DNA of 64,000 nt from positions 1,736,001 through 1,800,000 of the forward strand of contig CM075103.1 of the NCBI GenBank assembly GCA_037576195.1, in the 5' to 3' direction. Below, one piece after another: positions 1 to 11,800 of the stretch. The position numbers and the translations under genes were made by a program. Source of the DNA: Phytoseiulus persimilis (taxonomy: Eukaryota; Arthropoda; Arachnida; Mesostigmata; Phytoseiidae). Below the pieces are notes generated by a model. That model made no database searches. It was given only the letters and a program-made list of their open reading frames with translations, and was not told the DNA's origin. How positions within the stretch are numbered: position 1 is the stretch's first letter; each line of letters begins with the position of its first letter.

Positions 1-776
1 GACCATCGGGAAATCTCCGATTCAGCAATAATAAAGGTTCATCAGGCCATCGCAGATTGGGCGCCACTTGGCGAAAACTGAGCGCGCAGGAAGCCGAACG
101 AGCTTCAAGTACTTCCTCACCCCGGCCTTATCCCCAAGTTTTGAGTTTTCATCTGATCGAGATGCGAGAAGAACTTCCGCGCTCCGAAAGGTTCTCCTAG
201 AGGAGGAGGCCACAGTTTCGTATTCGACAACCGGTTCCCCTGGTCCGGTCGCACAAACTCATCGTCGTCTTCCGTTTCCGCCGTCCGATGTAATTAAAAC
301 ATTCTGAGCTCTCGCGATGAAAAACCATGCGTGAGCAAGATTCGCAGTGGAAACAAAGCGCCGATGTTTCTCGTCTGCCCGATTTCTCAAAAAATTTGAT
401 AAGATTCCAAACCACGCGCACAGAAAATTATTCAATTCTCTCTGATTCGGCTCACGTGACTCCGGATCCCCGGGATTCCTGGATTATTCAGCCGATTCGA
501 GATTGATCATCACCAGACCAACGATGTTACTTTCGCCAGGTGAGACTCCTGCTAATATTTTCTCAACAATGGCGAGCTCCGGGGGACAATGAATTTCGAA
601 ACACACACAGAGACGTTCTCGTCCGCGAATCGGTCCCATTCTGACAGATATTTGCTTAGCAAGCGGAGACTTTGTTGAGCAACGAAAACACAGGAGCACT
701 CGGTTGCCTCCGCTGGTTGCCCATATCATCCTGCGTTTCCCGATGTTGCGGCTCGCGCTGCTGGGACTTGCAATTT

Positions 777-793
777 CGTTGTTGTTGTTGTTG
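777..793. repeat. GTT trinucleotide microsatellite
   Basis: Five to six consecutive GTT units are read directly. No coding context is supported around them. Confidence 0.85.
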
Positions 794-3408
794 CTCCTAT
801 GACCGCGGCCGCTGCTGTGCTCGTTATTGTTGATTCAATAAGCATTGATAGTGCGCGGAGGCGACCGCGAGCTATCGGCGCTGCCTCCCCGCGCGGGTAT
901 ATCCCGGAAGAGGAGTTCAACATTCTTGTACCTGGACGCGATCGCAAGGGAAACGAGCTCCTCCTGACGCCCTGTTCGCCTCCATTCCCACTGGAGATTC
1001 TCCCTCATGCCCTCCTGGCCGCCTGTCTGCCAATGAGAACGATTCGCCTGCTGCTGGAGATCGGGAAGAGCACACGCAGAACATATGCAAAACAGGATAA
1101 TCCGTTCGGTGATCCGAGTACGGATGAACGAGCAGGCAAGCGAGTGAGCCGGGGAGGAGGGGGTAGAGGAGGGCGAACAGAGCTACCCGAGAGAACTCTG
1201 TGCTTTGTTGAGCCCTTGACATGCGACACAAAAACTTGCAAAGATCGGCACTTGCGAACTAACGTCAATCGTCCGAAGCCGACGTTGAGCTCCGGCTCCG
1301 TCGCCGTTCTCGGGAGAAGGGGAGTCTTGAAAAGGAAGGGAGAGAGCTCCGACAATAAGAGTACTTGTTCTGACGACGTCATGATTATTCTCTTCATTCT
1401 TGAGCAAACAATATCCCTGCTGTCGTGTGCTCCAATGCGCTCTCGAGTCGATCTCTCACGGAGTTTGAACACTTCAAGAACCGGAGAGAAAAGAAAACGA
1501 GCTTCCTAGGGAATCTGCCAGTTCACGGTGGCCCGTCGCAACTTTTTCAAAATTTATGCAAATCGTCCGGGTGGGTCGAGTTGATTCTGCGCAAACAGGC
1601 TCTGATGCCAACAGGATTTGTTCAGCCGTACCTCATGGGGAACTTTCAAAACACCGCTCTTAGTTGATTCATGGTCTCAGCCTACAGCGCCTTTTTCTGG
1701 GAATAAGAAAAGTAGTATTCGTCTTGGGTGCGTGAGTGGGGCTACTTCATCATGCAGAGCGAGGAGTGCACTCCTTTACGCGATCAGGCCATACAAGACA
1801 GAATCTGTCTTGGGATAACACCCCTGAGAGCTACAAACTTCCAAATCGGAGAGCTTGAAGGAGGCCTGGGAATCCGAGGTCGGTCATGGGCTATCTCGAC
1901 TGTAACTTTGTTCCTCTCCCATACAAGCGGCATACGCTGCGGCTCTGGTTTCTTGTTGAGTCAGTGGCGGACCTCGAGAGAGAAGTGGCGATCACCCCGC
2001 TTGGCTATTCTTTCCAGGACGACGAAAGCGATCGAGGCAAGCTCATGATACTGTTCGCCTTCGACGCAGAGAATTGGTGTCGCGATAGAACCGAGCGCCT
2101 CCTAGTATCTGCTTCGTAGAACCCTCCTTCGTTTGGAGGGGAAAAACTCCGACGTCTGCGCCTGAGTTTAATCGTCTCCTCTCGGGCAGATCTTGAATCC
2201 ACCAGTATTCTTTCGAGATGGTGACATAAGATCTCGCAGAGACTTCATGATTATGGTTTTTCGTGACGCCGCGGTAGATGCCGTCTTCTCGTTAGAGAGA
2301 TCACTTCCGGACGTCTGCTGCAACATGACGGGAAATCTCGCGTTTCGGATGGATATCGTATCGGAGCCCCCTCAGAGATCCCGTCGAAAACAGACTGATC
2401 GCTCCGTTTTAATGTCGAATATATGCGGAAAATCGATTTGAATCGGATGACTTGATACAGTTTCTAAGTGGAACAACCGCGCGTTGCAACAGTCGATCAA
2501 AGGCAGTTGAGTTGAGCAGTTTTCGGAAGCATCAGGGCCCACCGGAATCGATCATTCATCCCATCGATCTCATAAGGATAGCTGTGGCCTTAGTTCAGCA
2601 GAGCGCTTCAATGTAAATGCATTATTTCGAATCCCCAAAATCGCTCGTCGACTCGATCACATTCTTCAAGACTAGACTTGGGTATCCACATACAAGCCGA
2701 ATGAGCCCGCCAATTTCTGGTCTCAGGACAGGAAGTTCCGAGAGTTGAGTTCCAGATTCCCGTAGCCTCCCCAGCAGAACTTCCTGAAGCGAATTCCGAA
2801 TCTTGTCTGTTGGCAGAATCAGCTGCGAGCATGTGGCTTGCGATCTACGCTCGCCGCGATCATCTGCGATCTCGCGAATTCACTTGTGTGCGAAATGGCG
2901 GGTGGATTGGATGTCAAGCTTTTGAGATCTGCTCCTTCGACAAGAGTCCGCAACGCTTGAATATCCAGGGAGGTTCAGTCGCTGTGACCCTGGTGTGGGA
3001 AATATTCGCGACGAAAGCTCAGCGCGGTGCGGCGTGGGCTTCTTCCCAGTTACCATTTTACGATACGGCGGGACCTGCCGTCACGGTTGCCACGAGTTGA
3101 GGTCTCACACTACGAGTGGGCGTGTCGCGCAAAAAGGATGATCTGGTTCTTCGGCAAAACGAGCAAAATTTCAAGTTGGACAATCCAAAATGTCGCCGCC
3201 TGCTGTGCTCGGAGGTTCGTTGGCGCTGGAATCACGCGCGCAGTAAAGGACGGGCCTGTTGCCAAGTTGTGTTCCACCTTTTGACGGTTTCCTACTTTAC
3301 GCTTCCAGCACGATTCGTCACAGCCAGTGCAAACGGCCCCGGATCGAGGAATTAATTCTCGCTTTGAGCGGGCCTATGCATCGAGATAATACCATTAAAG
3401 CAAGAAAA

Positions 3409-3478
3409 GGGAAGGAGGCAGGAAGGAAGCGGACAGGCCGGTCGGCGGCTCGGACGGGCGGGCGGGCGGGAGGAAGGT
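3409..3478. repeat. GC-rich period-4 patch (GGAA, GGCC, GGGC units)
   Basis: About 70 bases are built from short runs of related 4-base units. GGAA-type units pass into GGCC/GGCG units and then into a perfect GGGC run, ending in GGAAGG. The same architecture recurs at 4759-4788, 8282-8323, 24610-24646, 27983-28020, 34752-34790, 37013-37045 and 37480-37508. Confidence 0.8.
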
Positions 3479-5989
3479 AAGCTCACTCAAATAGAGGGAG
3501 CGGTGCTGGCGGCGGCGACGACGACGGTGGTGGTCGACGACCGTGCATCGGATATTCCACCCTTTGCTATGCACGGGGAGTCGCGCGACCGCCATGAAAC
3601 TGTCGGTGCCCTCGCCAGCCCGCTGTCCGCCAGTCGAGCTCGACGATGTGCCATATATTTCATATTTCATCAATTATATTCACACAGAGAGCTCCCCACA
3701 GTCATCTTCATCTCAAACGACTTTGCTCGCTTTTTCTCGAGTCAAAACTTCGGAGCAAGCGGGGACCCTGGAAGGCGAAAACTTCCGCGCTGGAATCCCG
3801 GGATATCTCAAGTTTGCGTTTCAAAGTAGGAGAAGGGCTCCGAGGATGCCGTGCCTCGTCGCTCGGATCGCACGAAACTCGGGGAGACTTTCCATACGGA
3901 ATCGCCTCCCGAGGGAGATTCCGGAACGCAATATTCAGCCGCGATATTCAAGAAAGCTGTTCTGGCGAGTTCCGCGATCAAGTCACCGGAGGGGATTCGA
4001 GAACTGAACTCAGAATACTGTCGATCACGATATTCAAACTGTAAGAGGGACAAATAGGAAGCTCGAGGACCTGTCGCTTGCTGCCCCTGGGATTGCCTCG
4101 TTCCTTACCAGACATCGTTGCTCCCGAAGAGGGAAAGTCAACCAGTGATTGTGGATTGCGCCTGACCGCAGCTGCCGCAGCCGACGGTGGTTCCACGGTC
4201 GGCTTGCAAAGCTTCGCTCAAACGTAGTGCTGTGCCAGCAGATATAGCCTGAGGGATATGCTCTCATTGTGACCTTTCGAGCCGCGATTCCGCGGCAGAC
4301 ACGTTCGTGAGCGGGCCCACGACCTGGAACAAGAGAGGATGCGGTCTGATGCCGTTGGGATGTCCTAGGGGGAGAGAACCTAGTTGGCTGGCCAGGGTAC
4401 GAGAATCGTTGAAATCCTGAGGCGGTTCCCGAAGGCGGCCATCAGCTCTGGGCGAAGACCATTGACCTCGGTTGAGGAGCGCAGGAATCGAGCAGAACGG
4501 AGAGGATCCGATCGGACCCGGACTCGGCTCCCCGTACAACAGCGGGAGCGGAGTATGAAGACATGCGACTGGAAGTCCTGAAACCGTCGTCCCCCGATGC
4601 GTGGAGCAAATAAACACGCGCGCGATGAGAGTGACTCCGTTCGAGGGTGCGGTGAAATCCGACCTCTTCATAGTCATCTCGGCGGATGTCGTCGTAGACG
4701 TCCACAGTCGTACGCTGTAGCCGGCTGTGGCCGTAAATACTCCTCTAATGCGGTGAGCCAGCGAGTGAGTGAGCGAGCGAACGAGTGGCACGGAAGGACA
4801 GTCCTATAAATTAAATGGAAACGTGGAGGCTACAGGGAGTTCAGCTCACGTCGGCGTCTAATAAACCGTATCACTACTTCTTGGGCTCCTTGGGTTTATG
4901 TGGAACAGAATCCGACATCGCTGGCTCGACTACCGCCCTCGAGAAAAAGAGAACGACGAGCAGGAGCCCGCGTTGCCACTGCGTCTCTGGTTTTATCGCT
5001 GACCGCCGATGTCTTCTCTGAAGCCATGAGAAAGTACTGGTCTTCCAAGTCGCCGTGCACTGAGCTCAATATAGCGATGCTGGACTTGCGATGAAAGAGA
5101 TCATGCGCTCCTGCTTTGAGAGCGAGGCGAGACTGCCACGAGCTAGTTTACAAGGAGTCGTAGAGCACTTCTGTCATTCTCGTCTATTTATGGAGCCGCA
5201 TCGCCGACTCGCAACGTGTCAAGCACTGTTCAACTTTTAAATTCTCGTTTTTCGTGACCAGACTCATTTTACTTCGTTGTTGAAGGTTGGGTCAGGGAGT
5301 GTCTCCTCGCCGCCGCCGCCGCCTCATCATCATCGTCCATAATAATCCACTACTTCTCACGGCAGAACTCACCCTTACCAGGGGAAACTTCGTGCGCGCA
5401 TACGCACTGACCTCTACGACAAACTTTGAGCTTACGCGTTCCGCAGTCTGGTCGTAGCGGGCCATGGCACGAATCCGAGGCTCTGATAAGAGCTTGGTGT
5501 CTTATCAGGGGTTTCTCACCGCCACCGCCGTTGTTCTGGATATCTCGGTCTTGAAAGAATCTGTGGGAGCGCCACGAACAGAGTCGCGAGGATCAGATGG
5601 AATGCACTCGAGACGGGCCGATGTGCTCGAGGGGAACCGAGCGGAATCAGTGTTGCTCTCGATTCAGCGGGCGAGAGAACTGAAGCGCCGGACGGCTCGC
5701 AAGATCCGGAAATTAAATTTCTAAATTCGCCTTTATCCGCGGACTCGTGCGAGCCAGCTTCAACCTGGGAGCCTTCACTGCGTGTAGTTAAAGTGAACAT
5801 ATCCTCACAGGCAGTTTTCGAGCGACTCGGAAGGCTGACCCTCACGAATCCCGTATGCAAATTGAGTTGACATGTCGTCGCACGTTTACTCTCGGTTCTT
5901 CTCGGTGAATACTTGGCCCATACGGTGTTTCAAGCCCTCTCGGAACCCCCTCCATTTTCTCGAGCTGTTGTACGCAGGTCTTGGTCACG

Positions 5990-6440
5990 AAACAGAGAGA
6001 GAAAGAGTGATACATGAACGGATGGATGGAGGAAGAGTGAGAGAGGAATAAAGATAGAGAGATACATGGACGGATTGATGGACAAAGGTGTGCGTGAGAG
6101 AGAGAGATACATCGAGGGATTGATGGAGATAGGTGTGTGTGAGAGAGAAAGAGAGAGATACATAGACGGATGGATAGAGGAAGAGTGAGAGAGGAATAAA
6201 GACGGAGAGATACATGGACGGATTGATGGAGACAGGTGTGCGTGAGAGAGAGAGATACCTGGACGCATTGATGGAGATAGGTGTGTGTGAGAGAGAAGGA
6301 GAGAGAGAGATACCTGGACGGATTGATAGAGAAAGAGTGATAGGGACATAGATAGGTAGATGGAGAAAAGGAGATGAATACACCGATAGACATGAAGAGA
6401 GAGATATGACTAGAAGGACCGAGAGATATACAGAGAGGAG
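5990..6440. repeat. GA-rich minisatellite with a 148-bp higher-order period
   Basis: Imperfect units of about 50 bp share the core gatacatggacggattgat followed by a GTGTGTGAGAGAG-type run. Every third unit carries the insert ggaagagtgagagaggaata, which starts at 6031 and again at 6179, a period of 148 bp. A decayed version continues past 6331. Because the minus strand is almost free of stop triplets, this repeat alone creates minus-strand open frames of 132-234 codons (5842-6546, 5930-6349, 5985-6383) made of Ser/Leu/His-rich repeats. I read these as artefacts, not genes. Confidence 0.9.
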
Positions 6441-7732
6441 ATTGAAGAGTAAAGGTGGAGGCTGTCTCTCGGTACAAGGACTCCGACCACACTGCCAACT
6501 CCTGTTCTGCTGAGTACAGATACCATCGGGAAGACGGCCCCCCCATGGGAGCCGAGTCGTCAGGTAGTTAGCCGGCTAATTGGCGACATGAGAAAGATCC
6601 TCCCTGTGACTGGATGTCAGTCGCTTGCGAGGGAAGGATTACCAACCACATACATTCCGTCGGACCGGGCTTACCCGGTTGTCGCCTCTCTTCGGCTGAT
6701 GGTGTCCGCTCGAGGAGCAGTCTTGCCGCTGGACGAACTGCTCGCAAGATCGAACGGCGGAAGTTTTCATGAGTCATGTGTAGGCCGGAATATTTCATCA
6801 GGAGTGAGAGGAACTGGTGTGAGACCACTTCCGCCTCCTGTAACGTTTCGCTATTCGTCGCCAATGAAAAATTGTTGCGGCTTACAGACGACATTTCGTT
6901 CAATCCGAGCGGAAGTTCAGGGTTCAACAAATGTCAGAACTCTTTTTCCATCTATAATAACTGCTTTTCTCTCTCCGCGCCCGCTCCGCGATCAACAGTA
7001 CGTGTTCGCAGCTCGGCGCAAACGAGCTGAGGTAGACGCTCCGACCTGACTTCGGAATGAAGTGCGAGTTTTGTTATTTGCTGACGGTCGGTGTTGCTCG
7101 CCAGCTCTCCTGGCACCGGTACACCACACGACTTCTGAGAGCTCTGGGCAGAGAATGAGCGCATCCACTGGCTGCCTGGTGCGGCGTGTCTTCTCACTCC
7201 TCCTCGCTGACTCCCTCCCTCGGGCTGGACGACTCATTCGTGGTTGTCATCCCCCCATCTTCCTCGTCTTCTTCGTTTGAATTGCAAATCAGCACGAAGT
7301 TCTAAACTATGCGCGTCCAGACGTTCAGTCTTTGTCGAGGCTTGTACCCTGGACCTGTGGGCCACCGGTCAGACAGGCCTGTCGCTTCGCCGTGACAATG
7401 TAAAGGCCACGTAGAGGAACGGGACGTAATTGTCACATTTAATCACCGCCACTCAACCGTTCGGGCAGAGATTCAATATCGCGGCTCCGGGTCATGCGTG
7501 CCACTCGAGGCCTGCCGTTGGGTCGATGAGGTTGTGATGAAGCCATCGGACGGGCGGCCTCACGTCCCGGAGCTGTCTCCCTGCGGGCCGGACTCCCGAT
7601 TATCGATTCGCAACGCCCTGGCTCTGTGCGCGCTTTCCTACGCTCGTGCGGCGCCGGATCGCGCCGGCACGGAATCGGAGAGCGAGAATCACGCTACGCG
7701 TTTGGTTTTCATGGAACTCCTGGATCGGAGGA

Positions 7733-7749
7733 GGGGGGGGGGGGGGGGG
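7733..7749 (+). repeat. G homopolymer, 17 bases
   Basis: An unbroken run of 17 G. It is one of at least eight G or C runs of 9 bases or more in the window. Confidence 0.95.
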
Positions 7750-8281
7750 TAGTGAGACATTTTTTCGTGTTTGCATTCTCCCAAAGCCGTTGGCTACGGT
7801 GGGGCTGCGAGAAAGAATATGCGCGAATCTCCCGCCTCCGGAGCACGGATTTTTTCCTCTTCCAGGAGAAAGCCCGCTCGGTTCGAGAGCGGGTTCGCGA
7901 GCGGGAGGGTAATCGACCACAGCAGACGGGAACGGAGAATGTACCGCATTCACTCACGCTTACACATGTCTCTCGCTGAATGGCTCGAGTAGGTCCTGAA
8001 GAGGGACGCGTCTAATCGCTGCAGTCAGTCCCGGCGAGTCGAATAGAGTTCAGTAGTAATAATCATAACTCTTCCCTCACAGTTTAACGCCTTGAAAGGT
8101 TGCAATGAGCGCTTCGCGATAAGCTATCGCGGACGGTGGTGATAGAATGAACGGTACGGCGTTGCTGCTCCCGCAGCTGCCACAGCTCGACCAAAGCACT
8201 AAATAACCTTCGACCTCGAGGCGTCAAATATCTACATGTGCTCCCCGAGGTCACTATGCGGAAATGAGCGAACCAAACCGT

Positions 8282-8323
8282 CGGGCGGGCGGGCGAGTGA
8301 GCGAGCGAACGAACGAACGAACG
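8282..8323. repeat. Period-4 run: GGGC to GAGC to GAAC
   Basis: A clean 4-base array changes its unit by single steps along its length: GGGC repeats, then GAGT/GAGC, then four GAAC units. Such graded arrays arise by slippage with point mutation. No gene lies nearby. Confidence 0.85.
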
Positions 8324-8797
8324 GTCGAGGGCGAGGAGATTGGAGCCTAAATTTTAGAGGAGCCTTTCGCTCGATCCGCTGATGGGTGCTTCACAGTGTT
8401 GGGCTCAAGTTGTCGCGGTGACCTTCTTCCGGGCCTTTCAGGTCTATTTTGACGATCTCTACTCGATCTAGGCCACGAGACGGTAACTATCGCCAACGAG
8501 CAGCTTTAGTTTGCCTCTTCGGTGGGATTTTGTCGACTTGCCAAAACACCGCATTTCACGGACGGACCGATAGACGGACAAACTCGCCAGTTCAACTCTC
8601 GACTCTGACCCAGTTAGGTCAATCGTAACCTTTCCCATGAGAATAACTCGGAAGCAGGAATCCATAGCGGCTGCCTCTCTGCCCAACTCTAGTTTACCTC
8701 TACGCCGTTGTCACCTGTAACGCGTGATCGGGTTGAATACAGCAGAAGGATGCATTTAATTACGATTCCAATCAACTGGAGAGAATCAGACAACGCC

Positions 8798-8819
8798 ACT
8801 AATAGCGATCACTATTAGT
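8798..8819. repeat. Perfect palindrome, 8-bp arms with 6-bp loop
   Basis: ACTAATAG at 8798-8805 and its exact reverse complement CTATTAGT at 8812-8819 flank the loop CGATCA. It could extrude as a hairpin or bind a dimeric factor. No adjacent gene indicates a role. Confidence 0.6.
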
Positions 8820-11800
8820 TTGTGTAGGACTACCGGGAAGGCACACAGCACCGCAGTACGGTTCCAACAAATACAGTCATGGCTGTCGTCTGCATTCTGA
8901 TTTGAATCACAATTGAGAACCACGAAATCATTAACGTATAAGTGACGTGTCGGAAAATCTCAGAAGCGCTCTTGAGAGATTCAGAAACTCGGTTCCTCGT
9001 CGATTCCGGAGGGAATCGTTGCGGATGCCCTGTCCGTTGGACTAATTGCTGTCACTTCCAGGATATCTGCGCAGCGTAATGGCTTTTCCTATTTCTAGTT
9101 GTTCCCAGATCGGCGCACTAGCTGACAGCCGTGTCTCTCTGGAAGAGCGTTCGTTGTGTTCAACAAAAATTCCGTCACTCGAACACAGTAGAAGTGGTGA
9201 TATTGGCGACGGCAGTGGTATCTATGACAATGCTGCGCAGAAAGCGTTCGTCCTTGAAAGAACTGTGAACATAAGTTTGATCCGGACTCACTCACATGTA
9301 CCGACACTGATCAAAATCGCCGCCAGAACCGCTCTCGCGGATTCCGCAAAGTTCGGCACAGGAGCTCATTATGAAAACCTCCTCCGTTCTCAGGGACTGA
9401 TCGAAACGATTCGCCCTCGAAGAAGCCGGGAATATGGGCAAGAAAAGCGGCCGCACTCCGCGCCTCGGTTTGAATTCCTGAAACGAATTCCGCGAACGTG
9501 CCGATCGTGAGGCTTCCGATTAAAATTTCGGACATTTCCACGATCCTTTTCCCGAACACGCTCAGGAGTTTGGGGAAAAATGTTGAAACGCTCGTCTAGG
9601 TTTCCATCCTATCCGCGGCTATTTCACCGTATCGCGAACCGTGACGGCGGAGTATTCTGTGGTTGTCAAATGTCTGCCTCGGCTTTGTGCTGTAATGAAT
9701 CAGATGCTCTTTCGGAAATTTGAGTTTTTCTGTGTGATCTGCATGACGCATAATGGAAGAAAGTCTCTTCAACAATCCACGTCGATTGTATGCGGTCAGG
9801 AAGTCTTTTCCAGACTTTTGTAATCAGTTGGCAACAACGAACACACACACTGGAGCGCGAACGCGCGCGGTTTTCTGCTCCGTGGTACCGGCGGCTCCGT
9901 CGTGCTTCGCTTACTAGTAGTCGTAGCTCGCTGTGCTGGTGAAGCGAATGGTTTTTTCTTTTTTTTCTTCACTTACGGGCCACATGCAACAGCAGACGTT
10001 GGCTAGTTATAGTACAGTTGTAGTCCGGCCACCAGTGGAACCAAGGTCAGTCTAACCAGGGATCTTCATGATCCGTGAAGGCTGCAGTGGTAGTTGTTGG
10101 AGTTCTCAAATTCAACGAATCTCCTCTGACGTAGGTTTATTTCATTCAATCTCTACCGTGTTTTCAACGACCCAGCTAGTTTTCGCTGGAGACAGTGTGC
10201 GCGAAGTCCGCCGGCTCCAAGGCTCATTAAGCGACTTCTTGCGGAGACAGACTTTTATGAGATGCGTTGGAAGTGCGAACACCTACAACGGATGGCTTCA
10301 GAAAAAAGACTCACTCTTCTCCGCTCTACATGTTGAATAAATTCACGCCAGAAGTTTCAGGATGAGTCAGAAGGCAGAGGTGATATCGCTAGCGGTGTGC
10401 GTTCCGAGCACCGATGTCCCCGAATGAATCCGCTCCCGAGTTCTCGGTTGGAAACTCGAACTTCAACGAATTTCGTCAGCCAGATGACGGGTTCTCCATC
10501 TGAGAGATTTCCGAGCCCGTGTGATTGAGTTCGATGAAAAGTTTCCTCGGGAAAGAATATCGCGATTTGCTTCTAGTTTTGATGAAAGCCAGAGGCCATG
10601 AAATGATGGAGATGATGTTCCCGACAGGCTCAACATCAGGCTCCCGCCAGCGTTTCCCTCATCGGAAGCCGATACCTCCCCGAAGTTCAAGCCAACGCTA
10701 TTCAAGGGGGTAGGATTGAAAATAGTACATGACACGGGTGCCTCGGACGGCACGAGCTGGATTTCTCCAATAATACATCCATCAGCCCGGCTTCATCCCT
10801 AAAGAGGCGGATCATTGTGTTCCTTCCCGCATAGCCTTCTGCTAGCGATCGAAAGATTCGGCAACTCTTGAGCCAAAGGATTTCTCCGGCGTCGACTATC
10901 ATTCCGAAGATCAGTACCAATGGCCTATCAAGAGCATCCTTCGTTCTTGAAGGCAGTGCAGTAATAGGTTATGAGCGGGAGCGGCAATGAAGTTTTAAAA
11001 AGCGATCGGAGCTGTCGCGGCGCTGGAGCCGACAGCTACAGGGTTCGGATGTGGGCGGCTGAAGCTTTCCGCAGTCTTCGTTCCATTCTCCCTAGAGTCG
11101 TTTCTTCTCAGTGATCTGATCTTTGTTCCAGATCGATCGTCTAGCGACCGAAATCGCTCTCCCGTCCGGAAGGCTCCAACGACAAACGCAGGAAATTCTG
11201 ACCTGACGAAAATTTCACGAACGCTTTGGGAATATCGTTAGTTATTCGAAGACAGTAAAATATACACAAAGGTTGTTGTGTGAACAGCCAGCGCGAGTTT
11301 GAGTCTTCGAAGCGAAAAATACGGCTCTTTTTCGAAGATTCGTCGGAGGGACGATTACGACACCCCCGAGAGGCGCGGTGTCGTGATCCGCTCGGCCCAC
11401 TGTGCCGTAGCCCCACAAGTGTCTGTCAGGGTGGTGCCTCTGGGAAGCACAAAGAAAAGACACCTAAGCGACTCGTGTTCGTCGGCCGACGCCAAAGGAG
11501 CCCCGACATCGGGACCAGCTCCTAGATATCCTCCTCAAATTTTCGCTGACTCATGTAAACAGCTCATCAACACGTTCTCGGCTCTCAAAGTCACGGCGGA
11601 ATCCTCTTCCGTGAGGTGATTTTGAGTGAAGCCCTCGCAACCCGACGCCTGTACTCGGGCGGCTCTTTCGGTTCACGTACGCAGCTAATTCTAGTCACAT
11701 ATCGTCGTCGCCGCCGATGATTCCTCACCGAAATTAAAGGGATTCTTCTCTTCGGCTGGCCAGGGGAAGCGAACTCGACCCTGAGTCATCCGTTTCAGCC

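Larger units (their letters stand above)
1..5989. other. No assignable gene; chance open frames
   Basis: I recognise no gene family here. The longest frame (799-1509, plus, 236 codons) is rich in Arg, Ser and Gly and has overlapping frames of similar quality on the other strand, so I treat it as chance. Open stretches at 1728-2119 and 2193-2441 (plus) translate smoothly but match no family I know. The interval also holds a GTT microsatellite near 777-793, a GC-rich period-4 patch at 3409-3478, a period-4 run at 4759-4788 and a CCG/CAT run near 5309-5335. Confidence 0.5.

Noticed and set aside
799..1509. 236-codon plus-strand open frame
   Set aside because: Arg/Ser/Gly-rich, no domain, and overlapped by 104- and 155-codon minus frames. 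Consistent with chance in stop-poor sequence.
5990..6440. Spaced repeats resembling a CRISPR array
   Set aside because: Units and spacers are both GA-rich and related to each other, no unique spacers exist, and the DNA is eukaryotic.
5842..6546. 234-codon minus-strand frame of Ser/Leu/His repeats
   Set aside because: Made entirely by the GA-rich minisatellite, whose minus strand lacks stops in several frames.
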